Origin: Catenulispora sp. MAP5-51
Lineage (GTDB): Bacteria > Actinomycetota > Actinomycetes > Streptomycetales > Catenulisporaceae
Assembly (NCBI RefSeq): GCF_041261205.1
Contig: NZ_JBGCCH010000016.1
Coordinates: 1 to 64,000, forward strand
Reading direction: 5' to 3'
DNA: 64,000 bases
Shown piece by piece: positions 1 to 32,821 of the stretch. The position numbers were made by a program, and so were the translations under genes. The notes beneath the pieces are model-generated. The model did no database searches. It saw only the letters and a program-made list of their open reading frames with translations, and had not been told where the DNA came from. How positions within the stretch are numbered: the first letter of the stretch is position 1; each line of letters starts with the position of its first letter.

Positions 1-255
1 GTGCTGCTGCGTCCGGCGCGCAAGGGCGAGGCCGAGCGCGGCGGATCGTCGCTGTTCAAGCCGCTGCGTCAAACCATCGAGTCGATCAACCAGACCTTCA
101 AGGGCCAGCTCGACCTGGAACGCCACGGCGGCCACTCCTGCAACGGCGTCGTCGTCCGCGTCCTGCAACGAATCCTCGCGCTGACCGCAGTGATCTGGCA
201 CAACGACAAGATCGGCGCACCGGTCCATCGTTCACTGACCGCCTACGACCACTAA
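1..255 (+). CDS. IS982-like transposase, C-terminal fragment
   Basis: The frame is open to the left edge, so only the last 84 residues of a transposase are visible. The tail carries KPLRQTIESINQTFKGQLDLE, then a GGHS segment, and ends in IWHND...RSLTAYDH. I associate this ending with actinobacterial DDE transposases of the IS982 group; that assignment is from memory and tentative. The stop codon lies 21 bases before a 23-bp terminal repeat at 277-299, which fits the 3' end of an insertion sequence. It has no role in the polyketide pathway and marks a mobile-element boundary beside the cluster regulator. Confidence 0.65.
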   Translation: MLLRPARKGEAERGGSSLFKPLRQTIESINQTFKGQLDLERHGGHSCNGVVVRVLQRILALTAVIWHNDKIGAPVHRSLTAYDH

Positions 256-276
256 CGACCCCTTGGACTCAGTCAT

Positions 277-299
277 CTAGACGATTGATTCCTGGGGGT
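277..299 (+). repeat. Right-end terminal inverted repeat of the IS
   Basis: This 23-bp segment starts CTAGACGATT and ends CCTGGGGGT. It lies just after the transposase stop and is the exact reverse complement of 450-472. Read inward from the element's outer edge it begins ACCCCCAGG, which resembles an IS terminal repeat. The element probably ends at about 299. Confidence 0.7.
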
Positions 300-449
300 A
301 CCGGCGCGAAACGTCTGATCAGCGGCGCATGGCCGCCCCGGCCGACCACCCACAGCCAACCAGGCTGAGGGAGGTCGTCCGGGTCGCCCATGCTTGCTGC
401 TGAGCCGTTTCGCAAGACTGTTTGTCAGGTGCGGTGCTGCTTGCCGGAA

Positions 450-472
450 ACCCCCAGGAATCAATCGTCTAG
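450..472 (-). repeat. Solitary inverted copy of the IS end repeat
   Basis: This is a perfect 23-bp reverse complement of 277-299, 150 bp further in. Its orientation is that of a left end facing right, but no transposase sequence follows it. It is best read as the remnant end of a second, deleted copy. The 150 bp between the repeats is outside any element, so this is not a MITE. Confidence 0.6.
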
Positions 473-677
473 CCGCACACACGAGCGGATCACCCCGACC
501 TTACTGGCCAGTACGGTCCGCATGGTGATCGACCGGGATTCTGCCGCCGATTCCACCGAGGTCGATACAGGGTGGAGTTTTTCCTACCAACGCCGGGGTG
601 TTTTCACCCCTGTATCCCGTCGGTGCGTACAGGATCCTCGTAAGCGGCAGGAACAGACGCCTCCGGAGGGAGGAACG

Positions 678-842
678 ATGACCCGAGCAACCGAACGGGG
701 TGCGGCCGGACCGGGCCGCCGACGTCGGCGGGGCCGCCCCCGATCTGAGCTCGGACATCTGCCGCGGATCGGGCGCGATGAGCGCCTCGAACCGGTACAC
801 AGGCCGGTATCTGCCAGTATTTCTCGACTATTCGATGAATGA
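678..842 (+). CDS. Possible small basic ORF with strong RBS
   Basis: This is a 54-codon frame with ATG at 678, preceded by an almost ideal GGAGGGAGGAACG ribosome-binding site. The product is Arg-rich near the start (GRRRRRGRPRSE) and matches no family I recognise. An RRGRPR-like start occurs in TetR-type regulators, so it could be a truncated regulator remnant, a leader peptide, or chance. Only the ribosome-binding site makes it worth listing. Confidence 0.25.
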   Translation: MTRATERGAAGPGRRRRRGRPRSELGHLPRIGRDERLEPVHRPVSASISRLFDE

Positions 843-1140
843 TAACCCTGGGATGGCCCACCGGCGGCCGACGCTATCAGTACTCTGATCGCTCAGATGT
901 CCGAGTCCGCCGTCCGATACGCCGCTTGCGCGGCATACGGACTACCGGGCCCGCGCCAATGGCGACGCCGGTCCGCGAAAACCGCGGCCGATATCAGGGG
1001 GCTGAGGCAATTCGAGGATGTGTGCTGTCGGTCCGGGGAGTGCCGTTCGCGGCAGGGGAGCTCACCGGACCATTGTCGGTTTCCGACCAGCGATCAGTCC
1101 ATGGGCAAAGGGAACAGCTGAAGATAAACGGGTGGGGATC

Positions 1141-4074
1141 ATGCTGACGACGAAAGCGGATGAGTATTTCGGACCCCTACGGGGGCGCGCACGCCCCCGG
1201 CACACTGGAGCGGCGCACGCCCGGACCGCCTCGCCGCTGGAACCGGACGAGGCGCTGGCGCTGTTCCAGAACCTGCTGGCGGCCGGCACCCTGGCCGGTC
1301 CCGGGCAGCTGGCGGTGGTCAGCGGCGGCATCGCCAGCGGCAAGACCCAGTTGATGCACGCCTTCGGCCAGGCCGCGGCCGGCGCCGGCGTCCTGACGCT
1401 GAGCGCCACCGGCGCGGCCGACGAACAGCACGACTTCGGCGTGGTCGAGCAGCTGCTGGCCGGCTCGGCCCAGTCCGCCGAGGCCGCGCACCGGATCGCG
1501 CCGGCCCCGGGCCACGCGGACGTGCGGCTGCGCGAGGACTGGCAGGCCGGCATGCGCAGCTGGGCCGACGACGCGGCCGCGGTGCGCGGCATCCGCCAGA
1601 TCCTGCTGGACCTGGCCACCGAGCGTCCGGTCGTCATCCTGGTCGACGACCTGAACTACGCGGACATCCTCTCCTTGCAGATCCTGTTGCAGCTCCAGCG
1701 GCGGATCAGGTCCACCAGGCTCCTGATGGTGCTCAGCCAGCCCGACCGGCCGACCGACCACCCCCTGCCGCACTGGGTGCGCACCGGGCTGCTCCCGCAG
1801 CACCACATCCGGCTGACGCCGATGACCGAGCACTCGATCCGCAACCGCGTCCACGCCGCGCTCGGCGAGGCCGGCGAGGTGGTGGCCACCGACATCGCCT
1901 TCCCCTCGGACCTGCTGGCCGACCCGGAGGAGACCGGGACCTGGTTCGAGACCGACTGTGTGGAGGAGCCCAAGCCGGATGGCCAGTCCGCCTGCGACCT
2001 CGCCGCCTTGATCCACCGGCTCAGCGGCGGCAACCCGCTGCTCGTCCAGGCCCTGATCGACGACTGCGCCGAGGGCGGCGCGGAGCGGGTCCCCGGCGCC
2101 GGCTACACCCACGCCGTGTCCACGCTGCTCAGCCGGCGCGACCCGCTGCTGTCGAAGGCGGCCGGCACGCTGGCCGTCCTGGACGGCGACGGCGCGGCGG
2201 ACACCGTGGCCGAGATCGCCGAGCTCGAACGCCCGGTCGCGGTCACGGCCCTGTCCGTGCTGACCGCGGCCGGCCTGCTCGCCGACGGCGCCTTCCGCCA
2301 CCCGGCCGCGGCCCAGGCGGCCCTGGCCTGCCTGACCCCGGCGGTCCTGTCCGACCTGCACATCCGCGCCGCCGAGCTGAAGTACCGGCGGGCCGCCCCG
2401 GTCGGCGAGATCGCCCGGCACCTGGTCGCCTCCGCCGACGCACCACCCGGCTGGGCGTACCCGGTCCTGTGCGCGGCCGCCGACCACGCCATGCTCGGCG
2501 ACGAGCCGATCTTCGCGCAGCGCTGCCTGGAACTGGCGCTGGACCTGGCCTCCGGCCCCGAACAGCGCCGCGCCGTCCTGGGCCTGCTGGCCGGCGGCAT
2601 GTTCCGGGTCAACCCCCTGATCACGCAGTCCTATCTCGCGGCGCTGCGCCAGGAGATCCGCGAGGAGTCCGCCGAGCACCCGGCCACCGCGGCCCCCTCC
2701 CGGGGCGGCACGGGCTCGCTGAGCGCCCGCCAGGCCGAGTCGACGGTCCTGGCCCGCATGGCGCTGTGGAACGGCGACGAGGCGGGCTTCTCCCAGGCTC
2801 TGGACTCCCTGCGCAGCGGCCCCGATCCGCTGGACCCGCAGTCCGAGGCGGTGCTGATGCTGGCGCACCAGTGGTGCTTCGGCCCGCCGCGCTCGCAGCT
2901 GACCGAGGACGCCGAACCGGCCGACGTCGACCCCTGGATCGGCACGGCCCGCAGCCTGGCCAGCATCTGGGCGCACGGCGGCGGCACCCAGGCCAGCGCC
3001 AGTGCCGAGCAGATCCTGTGGAACTGCCGGCTGTCGGACACCACCTTCGAGGCCCTGCTCACCGCCATCACCGCGCTGGCCTACGGCGGCAAGACCGACC
3101 TGGCCGAGCAGTGGTGCGCCGAGCTGAGCAGCAAGGCCGCCGCCCGCGGCGCGGTGACCTGGCAGGCGATGATCGACGGCGTCTGGTCCGGGATCAGCTT
3201 GCGCCGCGGCGACATCCCCACCGCGATAGCGCTGGGCGAGTCTTCCCTCAAAATGTTGAGCTGGGGCGTCCCGGTCGGCTATCCGCTGACGACGTTGATC
3301 AGCGCCTACACGGCGACCCGCGACTTCGACCGCGTGGAGGAGACCCTCCGCCACCCGGTCCCGGACACCGTCTTCAACACCGTCTGCGGCCTGCGCTACC
3401 TCCGGGCCCGCGCGCGCTACCACCTCGCTGCCGACCGCCCCCTGGCAGCGATCACCGACATCCACGAATGCCGCCGCATGATGGTCCGCCGCGACCTGGA
3501 CCTCCCGGTCCTGGTCCCCTGGCGCAGCGACCTGGCCGAGGCCTACCTGAAGATGGGCAACACCACCTTCGCCCTGGGCCTGGCCCGCCAACAGCTCGAA
3601 CTGTCCCCGGAATCGGACTGCTACTCCCGGGGCGAGGCCCTGCTGGTCCTGGCCCAGGCCACCGCCACCGAGAACCGGGAGGAACGCGGCCGCCAGGCGG
3701 TGGCGTCCCTGGAGGCGGCCGGCGACCGCCTGGCCCTGGCCCGCGCGCTGAAACTGCTGGGCCTGCCCGGCCCCCAGCCGACCACCATCGGCACCACCAC
3801 GGTGAACCTCGAAGAGGCCCGCAGCCGCCTGCGGGCCCCGGCCCCGTCGGTGGGCATCGCAGGGGACGTGGAACGCGAACCCACGGACTCCACCGCGCTG
3901 AGCGAGGCCGAACTGCGCGTGGCACGCCTGGCCGTGATGGGCCGGACCAACCGCCAGATCGGCAACGCGCTGTTCATCACGGTGAGCACCGTCGAGCAAC
4001 ACCTGACCAGGATCTACAAGAAGCTCGGAATACGAGGCCGCAGTGATCTGCCCGCAACCCTGTCGTCCATCTGA
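1141..4074 (+). CDS. LAL-family (large ATP-binding LuxR) transcriptional regulator
   Basis: This 977-residue protein is of the LAL/MalT type, common as a pathway-specific activator in macrolide and macrolactam clusters. The N-terminal AAA-like ATPase shows a Walker A motif (GGIASGKT) at about residues 63-70 and a Walker B strand (PVVILVDDLNYAD) around 165. A long helical, TPR-like middle follows. The last 65 residues are a LuxR helix-turn-helix: LSEAELRVARLAVMGRTN, then STVEQHLTRIYKKLGI. I chose ATG 1141 because GGGTGGGGATC lies just upstream; an in-frame ATG at 1018 lacks such a site. It stands alone on the plus strand, convergent with the PKS operon, and a hairpin terminator follows. It probably activates the PKS operons, an inference from family and position. 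Confidence 0.88.
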   Translation: MLTTKADEYFGPLRGRARPRHTGAAHARTASPLEPDEALALFQNLLAAGTLAGPGQLAVVSGGIASGKTQLMHAFGQAAAGAGVLTLSATGAADEQHDFGVVEQLLAGSAQSAEAAHRIAPAPGHADVRLREDWQAGMRSWADDAAAVRGIRQILLDLATERPVVILVDDLNYADILSLQILLQLQRRIRSTRLLMVLSQPDRPTDHPLPHWVRTGLLPQHHIRLTPMTEHSIRNRVHAALGEAGEVVATDIAFPSDLLADPEETGTWFETDCVEEPKPDGQSACDLAALIHRLSGGNPLLVQALIDDCAEGGAERVPGAGYTHAVSTLLSRRDPLLSKAAGTLAVLDGDGAADTVAEIAELERPVAVTALSVLTAAGLLADGAFRHPAAAQAALACLTPAVLSDLHIRAAELKYRRAAPVGEIARHLVASADAPPGWAYPVLCAAADHAMLGDEPIFAQRCLELALDLASGPEQRRAVLGLLAGGMFRVNPLITQSYLAALRQEIREESAEHPATAAPSRGGTGSLSARQAESTVLARMALWNGDEAGFSQALDSLRSGPDPLDPQSEAVLMLAHQWCFGPPRSQLTEDAEPADVDPWIGTARSLASIWAHGGGTQASASAEQILWNCRLSDTTFEALLTAITALAYGGKTDLAEQWCAELSSKAAARGAVTWQAMIDGVWSGISLRRGDIPTAIALGESSLKMLSWGVPVGYPLTTLISAYTATRDFDRVEETLRHPVPDTVFNTVCGLRYLRARARYHLAADRPLAAITDIHECRRMMVRRDLDLPVLVPWRSDLAEAYLKMGNTTFALGLARQQLELSPESDCYSRGEALLVLAQATATENREERGRQAVASLEAAGDRLALARALKLLGLPGPQPTTIGTTTVNLEEARSRLRAPAPSVGIAGDVEREPTDSTALSEAELRVARLAVMGRTNRQIGNALFITVSTVEQHLTRIYKKLGIRGRSDLPATLSSI

Positions 4075-4116
4075 CCGCCGCGACGCCTGACCCCCCACGC
4101 CAGACGTAGCGGTGAG

Positions 4117-4162
4117 GATCCCGCTGATTGCCCACCCCCCGGGCAGTCAGCGGGATCTTTTT
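4117..4162 (+). terminator. Rho-independent terminator between convergent units
   Basis: GATCCCGCTGA (4117-4127) pairs with TCAGCGGGATC (4147-4157). The inner TTGCCC/GGGCAG extends the stem to about 17 bp around a 7-nt ACCCCCC loop. A TTTTT run follows at 4158-4162. The T-run is on the plus strand, so it terminates the regulator. It also insulates the end of PKS A, whose stop is at 4192. Confidence 0.85.
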
Positions 4163-4191
4163 GCTTTTCGGTGCGGCAGAAGCCGGTGGCG

Positions 4192-7100
4192 TTACAGGTC
4201 CCCGAGCTCGTCATCGAGGATGCCGAACAGTTCCTCGGCGCTGACCGTGTTCAGGTCGTCGACGGCCTGAACGCGGTCAGGGCCGTCGGCGGCCTGGCCG
4301 CCGGCCAGCGCGGTCGCCAGCCCACGCAGGCGGCCCGCGGCGTCGGCACGCTCGGCCTCGGACAGGGCGTCGGCGAGCGCGCCGGAGTCCAGCAGGGTAC
4401 GCAGGGCGGCCAGGTGGCCGGCCAGCTCGGTTCCGGCGCCGGGCAGGTCCTTGCCGAGACGGGCCGCCAGGGTGGAGACCGCCGGGTAGTCGAAGACCGT
4501 CGTGGCCGACAGCCGGTGGCCGGTGACGGCCTCCAGCCGGTTGCGCAGCTCGATCGCGGTCAGCGAGTCCAGACCGAGTTCGAGGAAGCCCTTGTCGGGG
4601 TCGACGGCTTCGGGGCGGTCGTGGCCGAGGACGGCGGCGGTGGCGGCGCGGACCATGGCGATCAAGGCTTCGGAGCGGTCGGTGCCGCTGAGCGCTGCGA
4701 TACGGGCCCATTCGCCGCCGGCGGCCCGGCCGCCTGTACCGGCACCGATGCCGGTGCCGTTGCCGCCCAGCCCTGCCGCGGTCCTGCGCCGGGCCGCGCC
4801 CGGAATCAGGTTTCGCAGCACCGGCGCAACGCCACCAGCCTGCGCGCCACCGCCAGCCGATCCGGCCTGCGCCCGAATCGCCTCGACATCCAGCTTCACA
4901 GGCACCAACAGCGGCTCACCGAGCCCGACCGCTCGGTCGAACAAGGCCAGCCCTTCGGCCGTCGAGAGCTCCAGCACGCCGCCGCGAGCCAACCGCGCGC
5001 GATCAGACCCGGCCAGCTCGGCGCCCATGCCGCCGCCGTCCTCGCCCCCCAGGCCCCACAGTCCCCACGCCAGGCTCAGCGCCGTCGCACCATCACCGGC
5101 ACGCCGAGCGGCCAGCGCGTCGAGGAACGCATTGCCCGCCGCGTAGCTCCCCTGACCAGCAGCACCGAGGACACCGCTGACCGAGGAGAAGAGCACGAAC
5201 ATGGCCAGCTCGCGGTCGTGGGTCAGCGCGTGCAGGTTCCACGCCGCGTCGATCTTCGGCCGCAGCACCGCCGTCATCCGCTCGGGCGTGAGCGAGGCGA
5301 TCACACCGTCGTCGACCACCCCGGCGGCGTGCACCACAGCCGTCAGCGGACGCCGCTCGGGGATCGCCGTGAGCAGCTGCCGCAGCGCGTCCCGGTCGGT
5401 GACGTCGCACGCGGCGACCGCCACCTCGGCACCGAGCTTGGCCAGCTCCGCGGCGACCGCGCCGGCGCCGGGGGCGTCGGGGCCCTTGCGGCTGACCAGC
5501 AACAGGTTCCGGGCGCCGTACTCGGTCACCAGGTGCCGGGCCAGCGCGGCGCCGAGCGCGCCGGTGCCGCCGGTGATGAGGACGGTGCCGGCTGGATCCA
5601 GCGCACGACGTTCCCCCGCGCCCGCCGGCCGTCGCGCCAGTCGCGGCACCGTAGTAACACCGGAGCGCACCGCGATGCAGGGCTCGTCGGTGTGCAGAGC
5701 GCTCAACGGCAGGTCGCCCTGAAGGTCGAGCAGGACGAAGCGGTCGGGATACTCTTGCTGGACCGTGCGGATCAGGCCCCACAGCGGAGCATGCACGAGG
5801 TCTGAGACGGAATCCCCCGGACCGGCCGCGATCGCGCCCCGCGTCACCACGACCATCCGCGTATCGGCGAGCCGCTGGTCGGCGGCCCACGCCTGGGCCA
5901 AAGCCAGCATCCGCTCAGCAGCGGCGCGTGCGGCTGTCGCGTCCTGCGCCTCTGGCGGGGCGAAACACGGGATGAGGACGGTCGCGACGTCCGACGCCGC
6001 ATCGGCGAGCGCCGCCAGATCGGCATAGCTCCTTACGGAATGCCCGGCAGCCTCGACCGCCGCCCCGAGGCCCATCTCATCGGCACCGAGGACGGCGTAC
6101 GTGGCCGGCGCAGGCTGCCCGAGGTCGCCGAGAGGCACCCAGTCGAGTCCGAACAACGTGTCGGTTCCAGCGGCCGCGGCGGCGGGCGCCGGCAGCGGCC
6201 GGAAGAGCAGTTCCGCGACGCTCAAGACCGGCCGGCCATCAGAATCGGCCGCGCTGATCGCCATCGCATCAGGGCTCTGAACGACTATCCGCACCCGCAG
6301 CGCCGCGGCACCCGCGGCGTGCAACCGCACCCCCGACCACGAGAACGGGACCATGCCTTGTTCGGTCTGCGGCCCGGCGAAGCTGATCGCGTGCAGAGCG
6401 GCGTCGAGCAGCGCCGGGTGCAGCCCGAAGGATCCGGCCTCCAGCTGCTCCGCGTCGGGCAACGCGACTTCGGCGTAGATCTCTTCGCCGAGCGTCCACA
6501 CCGCGGTCAGCCCGCGGAAGGCGGGGCCGTAGTCATAGCCCTGCTCGGCGAAGGTCTGGTAGGCCTCCGAGAGATCCAGGCTCACCGCTCCGGTCGGCGG
6601 CCACTCCCGGGGCATGGGCTCGATCGAGGAGCCCGCTTCTTCCGGGGCGAGGACTCCGACCGCATGCCGGGTCCAGAGTTGGTCATCCCCTGCTGCGGCG
6701 ACCGGTCGCGAGTGAATGCTCACCGGGCACCGGCCGCTCTCGTCCGGCGCGTCGACCGCGACCCGCAGGTCCCTGCCCGCGCCCATGGCCGCGACGCCGT
6801 CCAGCACCAGCGGGGCTTCCAGGGCCAGTTCCTGAAGCACCGGGCAGCCGGCCTCATCACCGGCCCGCACGGCCAGCTCGACCCACCCGGCCCCGGGAAC
6901 CATCACCGCGCCGTGCACCGCGTGGTCGGCCAACCACGGCCACGTGTCCTGAGACACCCGCCCGGTCAGCACCACCCCGCCGGATCCGGGCATCTCCACG
7001 ACCGCACCGAGCAGCGGATGCCCAGCCCCGGCCTGACCGAAGCCGGCCGGATCCGTAGCCGCCGAACGCTTCGCGGAACGCCCCAGCCAGTACTCCCGCT

Positions 7101-9828
7101 GATCGAAACCGTACGTCGGCAGGTCCACGCGCCGCGCGCCGCTGCCGGCGTAGTAGGCGCCCCAGTCGACGTCGGCGCCGTGCGCGTGCAGCGCGCCCAA
7201 GGCCGTCAGGACCGACGTCTGCTCAGCACGGTCCTTCCGCAGCATCGCGACGGCGAGGACCCCCTCGACGCCGTCCAAGCACTGCCCGACGAGCGCGGTC
7301 AGCGTGGCGTCCGGCCCGAGTTCGACGAACCGGGTCACGCCCTGATCGCGCAGCGCCTCCACCCCGTCGGCGAAGCGCACCGTCTCGCGCACATGCCGCA
7401 CCCAGTACTCAGGGTCCTGCAACTCCCCCGGCGCGACCACGGCTCCGGTCAGATTCGACACGACCGGGATCTGCGCGGGTCCGTAGGCCAGGCCCCGGGC
7501 CACCGCCCGGAACTCCTCCAGCATCGGCTCCATCAGCGCCGAGTGGAAGGCGTGCGACACCGTCAGCTGCCGCGTCCGCTCGAACCCGGCGGCCACCTTC
7601 GCGACCGCCTCGGCCTCCCCGGACACCACCACCGACCGCGGCCCGTTGACCGCCGCGATGTCCGCACCGGCCACCAGCGCCGCGCGCACCTCGGCCTCGA
7701 CGGCCGCGATCGCGATCATCACCCCGCCGGCGGGCAGCGCCTGCATCAGCCGGCCGCGCGCGGCCACGAGCGCGCAGGCGTCCGGCAGGGACCAGACTCC
7801 GGCCGCGTGGGCCGCCGCGAGCTCGCCGATCGAGTGACCGGCGACGAAGTCCGGGCGCAGGCCCCAGGATTCGGCCAGCCGGTACAGCGCGACCTCCACC
7901 GCGAAAAGCGCGGCCTGGGTGTACCCGGTCTGCTCCAGCGCCTGGGCGTCGGCGGCGATCACGTCGCGGATCGGACGGTCCAGGTGCCTGTCAAGCTCGG
8001 CACAGACCTCGTCGAAAGCGGCCGCGAACACCGGGAACGCGGCAGCGGCTTCGGCACCCATGCCGATCCGCTGCGCGCCCTGACCGGTGAACAGGAACGC
8101 CGTCGCGCCCCCGGGACGCACGACGCCGCTGAGTACCGCCGAGGACTCGCGCCCCTCAGCCAGCGCAGCCAGGCCGTCGAGCAGCGACTCGCGGTCCGCG
8201 CCGAGCACCACCGCACGGTGGTCGAGAGCGGCGCGGGTGGTGGCGAGGGAGTAGGCCACGTCGAGCGGGCCCGTCACCGAGTCCTGGCCGTCCTCCTGGC
8301 CGTCCTCCTGGCCGTCCTCCTGGAGGTGGACACGAAGCCTGGATGCCTGCACCGGCAACGAATCGGCACTGTGCGCCGACACCGGCCACAGCATCAGGCC
8401 CGGAGCATTCACCAGCTCCCGAGCCGGCTCCTCAGCCCGAAATTCCTCCAAGATCACATGCGCGTTCGTCCCGCTGATCCCGAACCCGGACACCCCGGCC
8501 CGCCGCACCCGCTCCCCCGCGGGCCACGGCACCGGCTCGGTCAGCAGCTCGACCTGGCCGGCCGTCCAGTCCACGTGCTCGGAGGCGTTCTCGCTGTGCA
8601 GGCTCCGGGGCAGCACCCCGTGCCGCATCGCCATCAGCATCTTGATGATCCCGGCGGCACCGGCGGCGGCCTGGGCGTGGCCCATGTTCGACTTCACCGA
8701 CCCGAGCCACAGCGGCTGCCCGTCGGCGCGCTCCCGGCCGTAGGTCGCCAGCAGCGCCTGGGCCTCGATCGGGTCGCCGAGGCGGGTGCCGGTGCCGTGG
8801 CCGTCGACGGCGTCCACGTCCGCCGCGCTCAGGCCCGCGTCGGCGAGCGCCGCCCGGATCACGCGCTGCTGCGAGGGCCCGTTCGGGGCGGTGAAGCCGC
8901 TGGAGGCGCCGTCGGAGTTCACCGCCGAGCCGCGCACCAGGCCGAGGATCCGGTGGCCGTTGCGGACCGCGTCGGAGAGCCGTTCGACCACCAGCACGCC
9001 GGCGCCCTCGGCCCAGCCGACGCCGTCGGCCGAGGCCGAGTACGACTTGCAGCGTCCGTCCTTGGCCAGGCCGCGCTGGCGGGAGAACTCGATGAACGCC
9101 TCGGGCGTGGCCATCACCGTCACCCCGCCGGCCAGGGCCAGCGAGCACTCGCCGCGGCGCAGCGCCTGCATCGCCAGGTGCAGGCCGACCAGCGAGGAGG
9201 AGCAGGCCGTGTCCACGGTCAGCGACGGGCCCTCCAGGCCCAGGGTGTAGGAGACGCGGCCGGAGACCACGCTGAGCTCGGTGCTGGTCAGCAGGTAGCC
9301 CTCGGCGGTCGCGGCCTCCGCCCCGCGCACGCCGTAGTCGGAGAAGCTGCATCCGGCGAACACCCCGGTGGCGCTGCCGCGCAGGGCCACCGGGTCGATG
9401 CCGGCGTCCTCCAGCGCCTCCCAGGAGCACTGCAGGAACAGCCGCTGCTGCGGGTCCATGGCCAGCGCCTCGCGCGGGGAGATGCCGAAGAAGGCGGCGT
9501 CGAAGCGCGCGGCGCCGGTGACGAACCCGCCGGAGCACGAGTACGAGGTGCCGGGGTGCTCGGGGTCGGGGTCGTAGATGCCGTCGAGGTCCCAGCCGCG
9601 GTCGGCCGGGAAGTCGCCGATGGCGTCGATGCCGCTGCCGACCTGGGCCCACAGCGCGTCGGCGGTGTCGACGCCGCCGGGGTAGCGGCAGCCGACGCCG
9701 ACCACCGCGACCGGCTCTGTGGCGGCGGCCGCGGTGGCGGTCAGTTGGTGGTTCTGACGGCGCAGCCGCTTGGTCTCCTTCAGGGACGCGCGCAACGCCT
9801 CGGCCAGTTGTTCGGTGGAGTCGGTCAC
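4192..9828 (-). CDS. Type I PKS protein A: one module, KS-AT-DH-KR-ACP
   Basis: This 1878-residue protein is the last PKS gene of its operon. Order: N-terminal docking helix (1-35); KS (37-460) with DTACSSS Cys at about 209, HGTGT and SNMGHAQ; AT (575-870) with GHSIGE Ser at about 666 and HAFHS at about 759, the malonyl-CoA signature; DH (936-1209) with [10 protein letters not shown] His at about 969 and DAALH Asp at about 1142; KR (1410-1600) with [11 protein letters not shown] (B-type) and active Tyr at about 1562; ACP with LGLDSL Ser at about 1755. No ER or thioesterase. The tail ends [16 protein letters not shown], a C-terminal docking motif that should meet a YLKRAT-type N-terminus. It adds C2 and leaves a double bond. 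The KS-AT linker carries a QEDG repeat. GTG start, 31 bp after gene B. Confidence 0.95.
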   Translation of the reverse strand: MTDSTEQLAEALRASLKETKRLRRQNHQLTATAAAATEPVAVVGVGCRYPGGVDTADALWAQVGSGIDAIGDFPADRGWDLDGIYDPDPEHPGTSYSCSGGFVTGAARFDAAFFGISPREALAMDPQQRLFLQCSWEALEDAGIDPVALRGSATGVFAGCSFSDYGVRGAEAATAEGYLLTSTELSVVSGRVSYTLGLEGPSLTVDTACSSSLVGLHLAMQALRRGECSLALAGGVTVMATPEAFIEFSRQRGLAKDGRCKSYSASADGVGWAEGAGVLVVERLSDAVRNGHRILGLVRGSAVNSDGASSGFTAPNGPSQQRVIRAALADAGLSAADVDAVDGHGTGTRLGDPIEAQALLATYGRERADGQPLWLGSVKSNMGHAQAAAGAAGIIKMLMAMRHGVLPRSLHSENASEHVDWTAGQVELLTEPVPWPAGERVRRAGVSGFGISGTNAHVILEEFRAEEPARELVNAPGLMLWPVSAHSADSLPVQASRLRVHLQEDGQEDGQEDGQDSVTGPLDVAYSLATTRAALDHRAVVLGADRESLLDGLAALAEGRESSAVLSGVVRPGGATAFLFTGQGAQRIGMGAEAAAAFPVFAAAFDEVCAELDRHLDRPIRDVIAADAQALEQTGYTQAALFAVEVALYRLAESWGLRPDFVAGHSIGELAAAHAAGVWSLPDACALVAARGRLMQALPAGGVMIAIAAVEAEVRAALVAGADIAAVNGPRSVVVSGEAEAVAKVAAGFERTRQLTVSHAFHSALMEPMLEEFRAVARGLAYGPAQIPVVSNLTGAVVAPGELQDPEYWVRHVRETVRFADGVEALRDQGVTRFVELGPDATLTALVGQCLDGVEGVLAVAMLRKDRAEQTSVLTALGALHAHGADVDWGAYYAGSGARRVDLPTYGFDQREYWLGRSAKRSAATDPAGFGQAGAGHPLLGAVVEMPGSGGVVLTGRVSQDTWPWLADHAVHGAVMVPGAGWVELAVRAGDEAGCPVLQELALEAPLVLDGVAAMGAGRDLRVAVDAPDESGRCPVSIHSRPVAAAGDDQLWTRHAVGVLAPEEAGSSIEPMPREWPPTGAVSLDLSEAYQTFAEQGYDYGPAFRGLTAVWTLGEEIYAEVALPDAEQLEAGSFGLHPALLDAALHAISFAGPQTEQGMVPFSWSGVRLHAAGAAALRVRIVVQSPDAMAISAADSDGRPVLSVAELLFRPLPAPAAAAAGTDTLFGLDWVPLGDLGQPAPATYAVLGADEMGLGAAVEAAGHSVRSYADLAALADAASDVATVLIPCFAPPEAQDATAARAAAERMLALAQAWAADQRLADTRMVVVTRGAIAAGPGDSVSDLVHAPLWGLIRTVQQEYPDRFVLLDLQGDLPLSALHTDEPCIAVRSGVTTVPRLARRPAGAGERRALDPAGTVLITGGTGALGAALARHLVTEYGARNLLLVSRKGPDAPGAGAVAAELAKLGAEVAVAACDVTDRDALRQLLTAIPERRPLTAVVHAAGVVDDGVIASLTPERMTAVLRPKIDAAWNLHALTHDRELAMFVLFSSVSGVLGAAGQGSYAAGNAFLDALAARRAGDGATALSLAWGLWGLGGEDGGGMGAELAGSDRARLARGGVLELSTAEGLALFDRAVGLGEPLLVPVKLDVEAIRAQAGSAGGGAQAGGVAPVLRNLIPGAARRRTAAGLGGNGTGIGAGTGGRAAGGEWARIAALSGTDRSEALIAMVRAATAAVLGHDRPEAVDPDKGFLELGLDSLTAIELRNRLEAVTGHRLSATTVFDYPAVSTLAARLGKDLPGAGTELAGHLAALRTLLDSGALADALSEAERADAAGRLRGLATALAGGQAADGPDRVQAVDDLNTVSAEELFGILDDELGDL
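8284..8322 (-). repeat. 12-bp tandem repeat encoding (QEDG)n in PKS A linker
   Basis: CTGGCCGTCCTC is repeated in tandem for just over three units on the plus strand. In frame it encodes [14 protein letters not shown] in the KS-AT linker of protein A. In-frame copy-number change would lengthen or shorten the linker without breaking the gene. Confidence 0.85.
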
Positions 9829-9859
9829 GAGCGTGCCTCGCAGTCTTCGAAGGGGGCGG

Positions 9860-31575
<21,716 letters not shown>

Positions 31576-31621
31576 CGCCGAACTCCCGTACTCTCCCGTA
31601 GTCCTAAGTCCTAGGAACCGA

Positions 31622-32821
31622 TCACCAACCGACCGGCAGGAGCACCGGTCCCCGCACGATCACGCCGAACTGCCACTGCACGGCCTCGCGGCCCTCGGCC
31701 AGGTGCAGGTCCGGGAACCGCGCCAGCAGCGCGGTCATCGACTCCTGCAGCTCCATGCGCGCCAGCGCGGCGCCGATGCAGTGGTGCGGACCGTGCCCGA
31801 ACGCCATGTGCGGGTTCGCCTGGCGCGTGATGTCCAGGCGCTCCGGGTCCTGGAAGACCTCCGGGTCCCGGTTGGCCGCGGCCAGCGCCGGCATCACCGG
31901 GTCGCCGGCGCGCACCACGACGTCGCCGAAGCGGACGTCCTCCAGCGCGTACCGGGCGAACATCGCCGCGGTGTTGATCGGCACGTAGCGCAGCAGCTCC
32001 TCGACCGCGTTGGGCATCAGCTCCGGGCGGGAGCGCAGCAGCGCCAGCTGGTCGGGGTGGTCGGCCAGCAGTGTGAACATGAAGCTGGGCAGCCCGGAGG
32101 AGACGGTCTCCACGCCGCCGGTGAGCAGGCCGGGGCCGGCGATCGCGATCAGCTCGTCCTCGGTCAGCTTGTCGCCGTCGTCGCGGGCGTAGACCAGGGC
32201 GCCGAGCAGGTCGTCGGTCGGCTCCTCGCGGCGCTTGGCGATCAGCCGCGACATGTACTCCCCGAGCGCGCCGCCGATCTCCTCCAGCACGTAGCCGTTC
32301 ATGGTGGAGTCGTTGGTCAGGCCCTCGGTCCACTCCCGGAAGATGTGGTGGTCCGAGAAGGGCACGCCGAGCAGGTCGCAGATCACTGACACCGGCAGCG
32401 GCCGGGCCATGTCCTCGCACAGGTCGGCCGGCTGGCCCTTCTCGACCATCGCGTCGATCAGCCGGGTGCAGCGGGATTTGATGTCGGCGCGCATCTGCTC
32501 GACGCGGCGCGCGGTGAAGGCCTTGTTGACCAGCTTGCGCAGCCGGGTGTGGTCCGGCGGGTCCATGCCCATGATGCCGTCGCCGGTCAGCTCCTTGCGC
32601 AGCCGCGGCTGGTCCAGGCCCTGGGCGATGGAGCGGCTGAACCGGGGGTCGGCCATCACCAGCTTGACGTCGGCGTAGCGGGTGGCCAGCCAGGCCGGCT
32701 CGCCGTAGGGCAGGCGGACCCGGCTCATCGGTTCCTGCTCGCGCAGCGTGGTGTACATCGGGGAGACCTCGACGTCCGTCATGTCGAACGGGTAGTCGCG
32801 GATCCGTTGCTCGGTCGTCAT
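31622..32821 (-). CDS. Cytochrome P450 (starter/PKS operon)
   Basis: This 399-residue soluble bacterial P450 probably hydroxylates or epoxidises the macrolactam after cyclisation; the site cannot be told from sequence. The I-helix oxygen-activation motif reads TGGVETV, the K-helix ExxR is EELLR, and the heme-binding loop is [10 protein letters not shown] with Cys at about 348. No signal peptide or membrane anchor. The ATG at 32821 overlaps the TGA of the mutase large-subunit gene (ATGA), so it belongs to the starter/PKS operon. Redox partners are not encoded nearby. Confidence 0.93.
   Translation of the reverse strand: MTTEQRIRDYPFDMTDVEVSPMYTTLREQEPMSRVRLPYGEPAWLATRYADVKLVMADPRFSRSIAQGLDQPRLRKELTGDGIMGMDPPDHTRLRKLVNKAFTARRVEQMRADIKSRCTRLIDAMVEKGQPADLCEDMARPLPVSVICDLLGVPFSDHHIFREWTEGLTNDSTMNGYVLEEIGGALGEYMSRLIAKRREEPTDDLLGALVYARDDGDKLTEDELIAIAGPGLLTGGVETVSSGLPSFMFTLLADHPDQLALLRSRPELMPNAVEELLRYVPINTAAMFARYALEDVRFGDVVVRAGDPVMPALAAANRDPEVFQDPERLDITRQANPHMAFGHGPHHCIGAALARMELQESMTALLARFPDLHLAEGREAVQWQFGVIVRGPVLLPVGW

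Larger units (their letters stand above)
300..1140. other. Non-coding region between IS and LAL regulator
   Basis: The stretch holds no convincing long gene; overlapping frames on both strands lack recognisable domains. It contains the solitary IS end (450-472), a short GGGGTG-TTTT-CACCCC hairpin at 595-610 nested in a near-palindrome (GATACAGGGTG at 564-574 against 605-616, one-base bulge), and a small frame at 678-842 with a strong Shine-Dalgarno. The promoter of the regulator should lie in the last few hundred bases, but I see no clear -35/-10 pair. Confidence 0.5.

Noticed and set aside
277-472. MITE bounded by 23-bp inverted repeats
   Set aside because: The repeats face outward relative to the IS ends, so the enclosed 150 bp is not an element.
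1177-4098. Minus-strand open frame opposite the LAL regulator
   Set aside because: Low-complexity translation and no family; the plus-strand frame has a full ATPase and helix-turn-helix.
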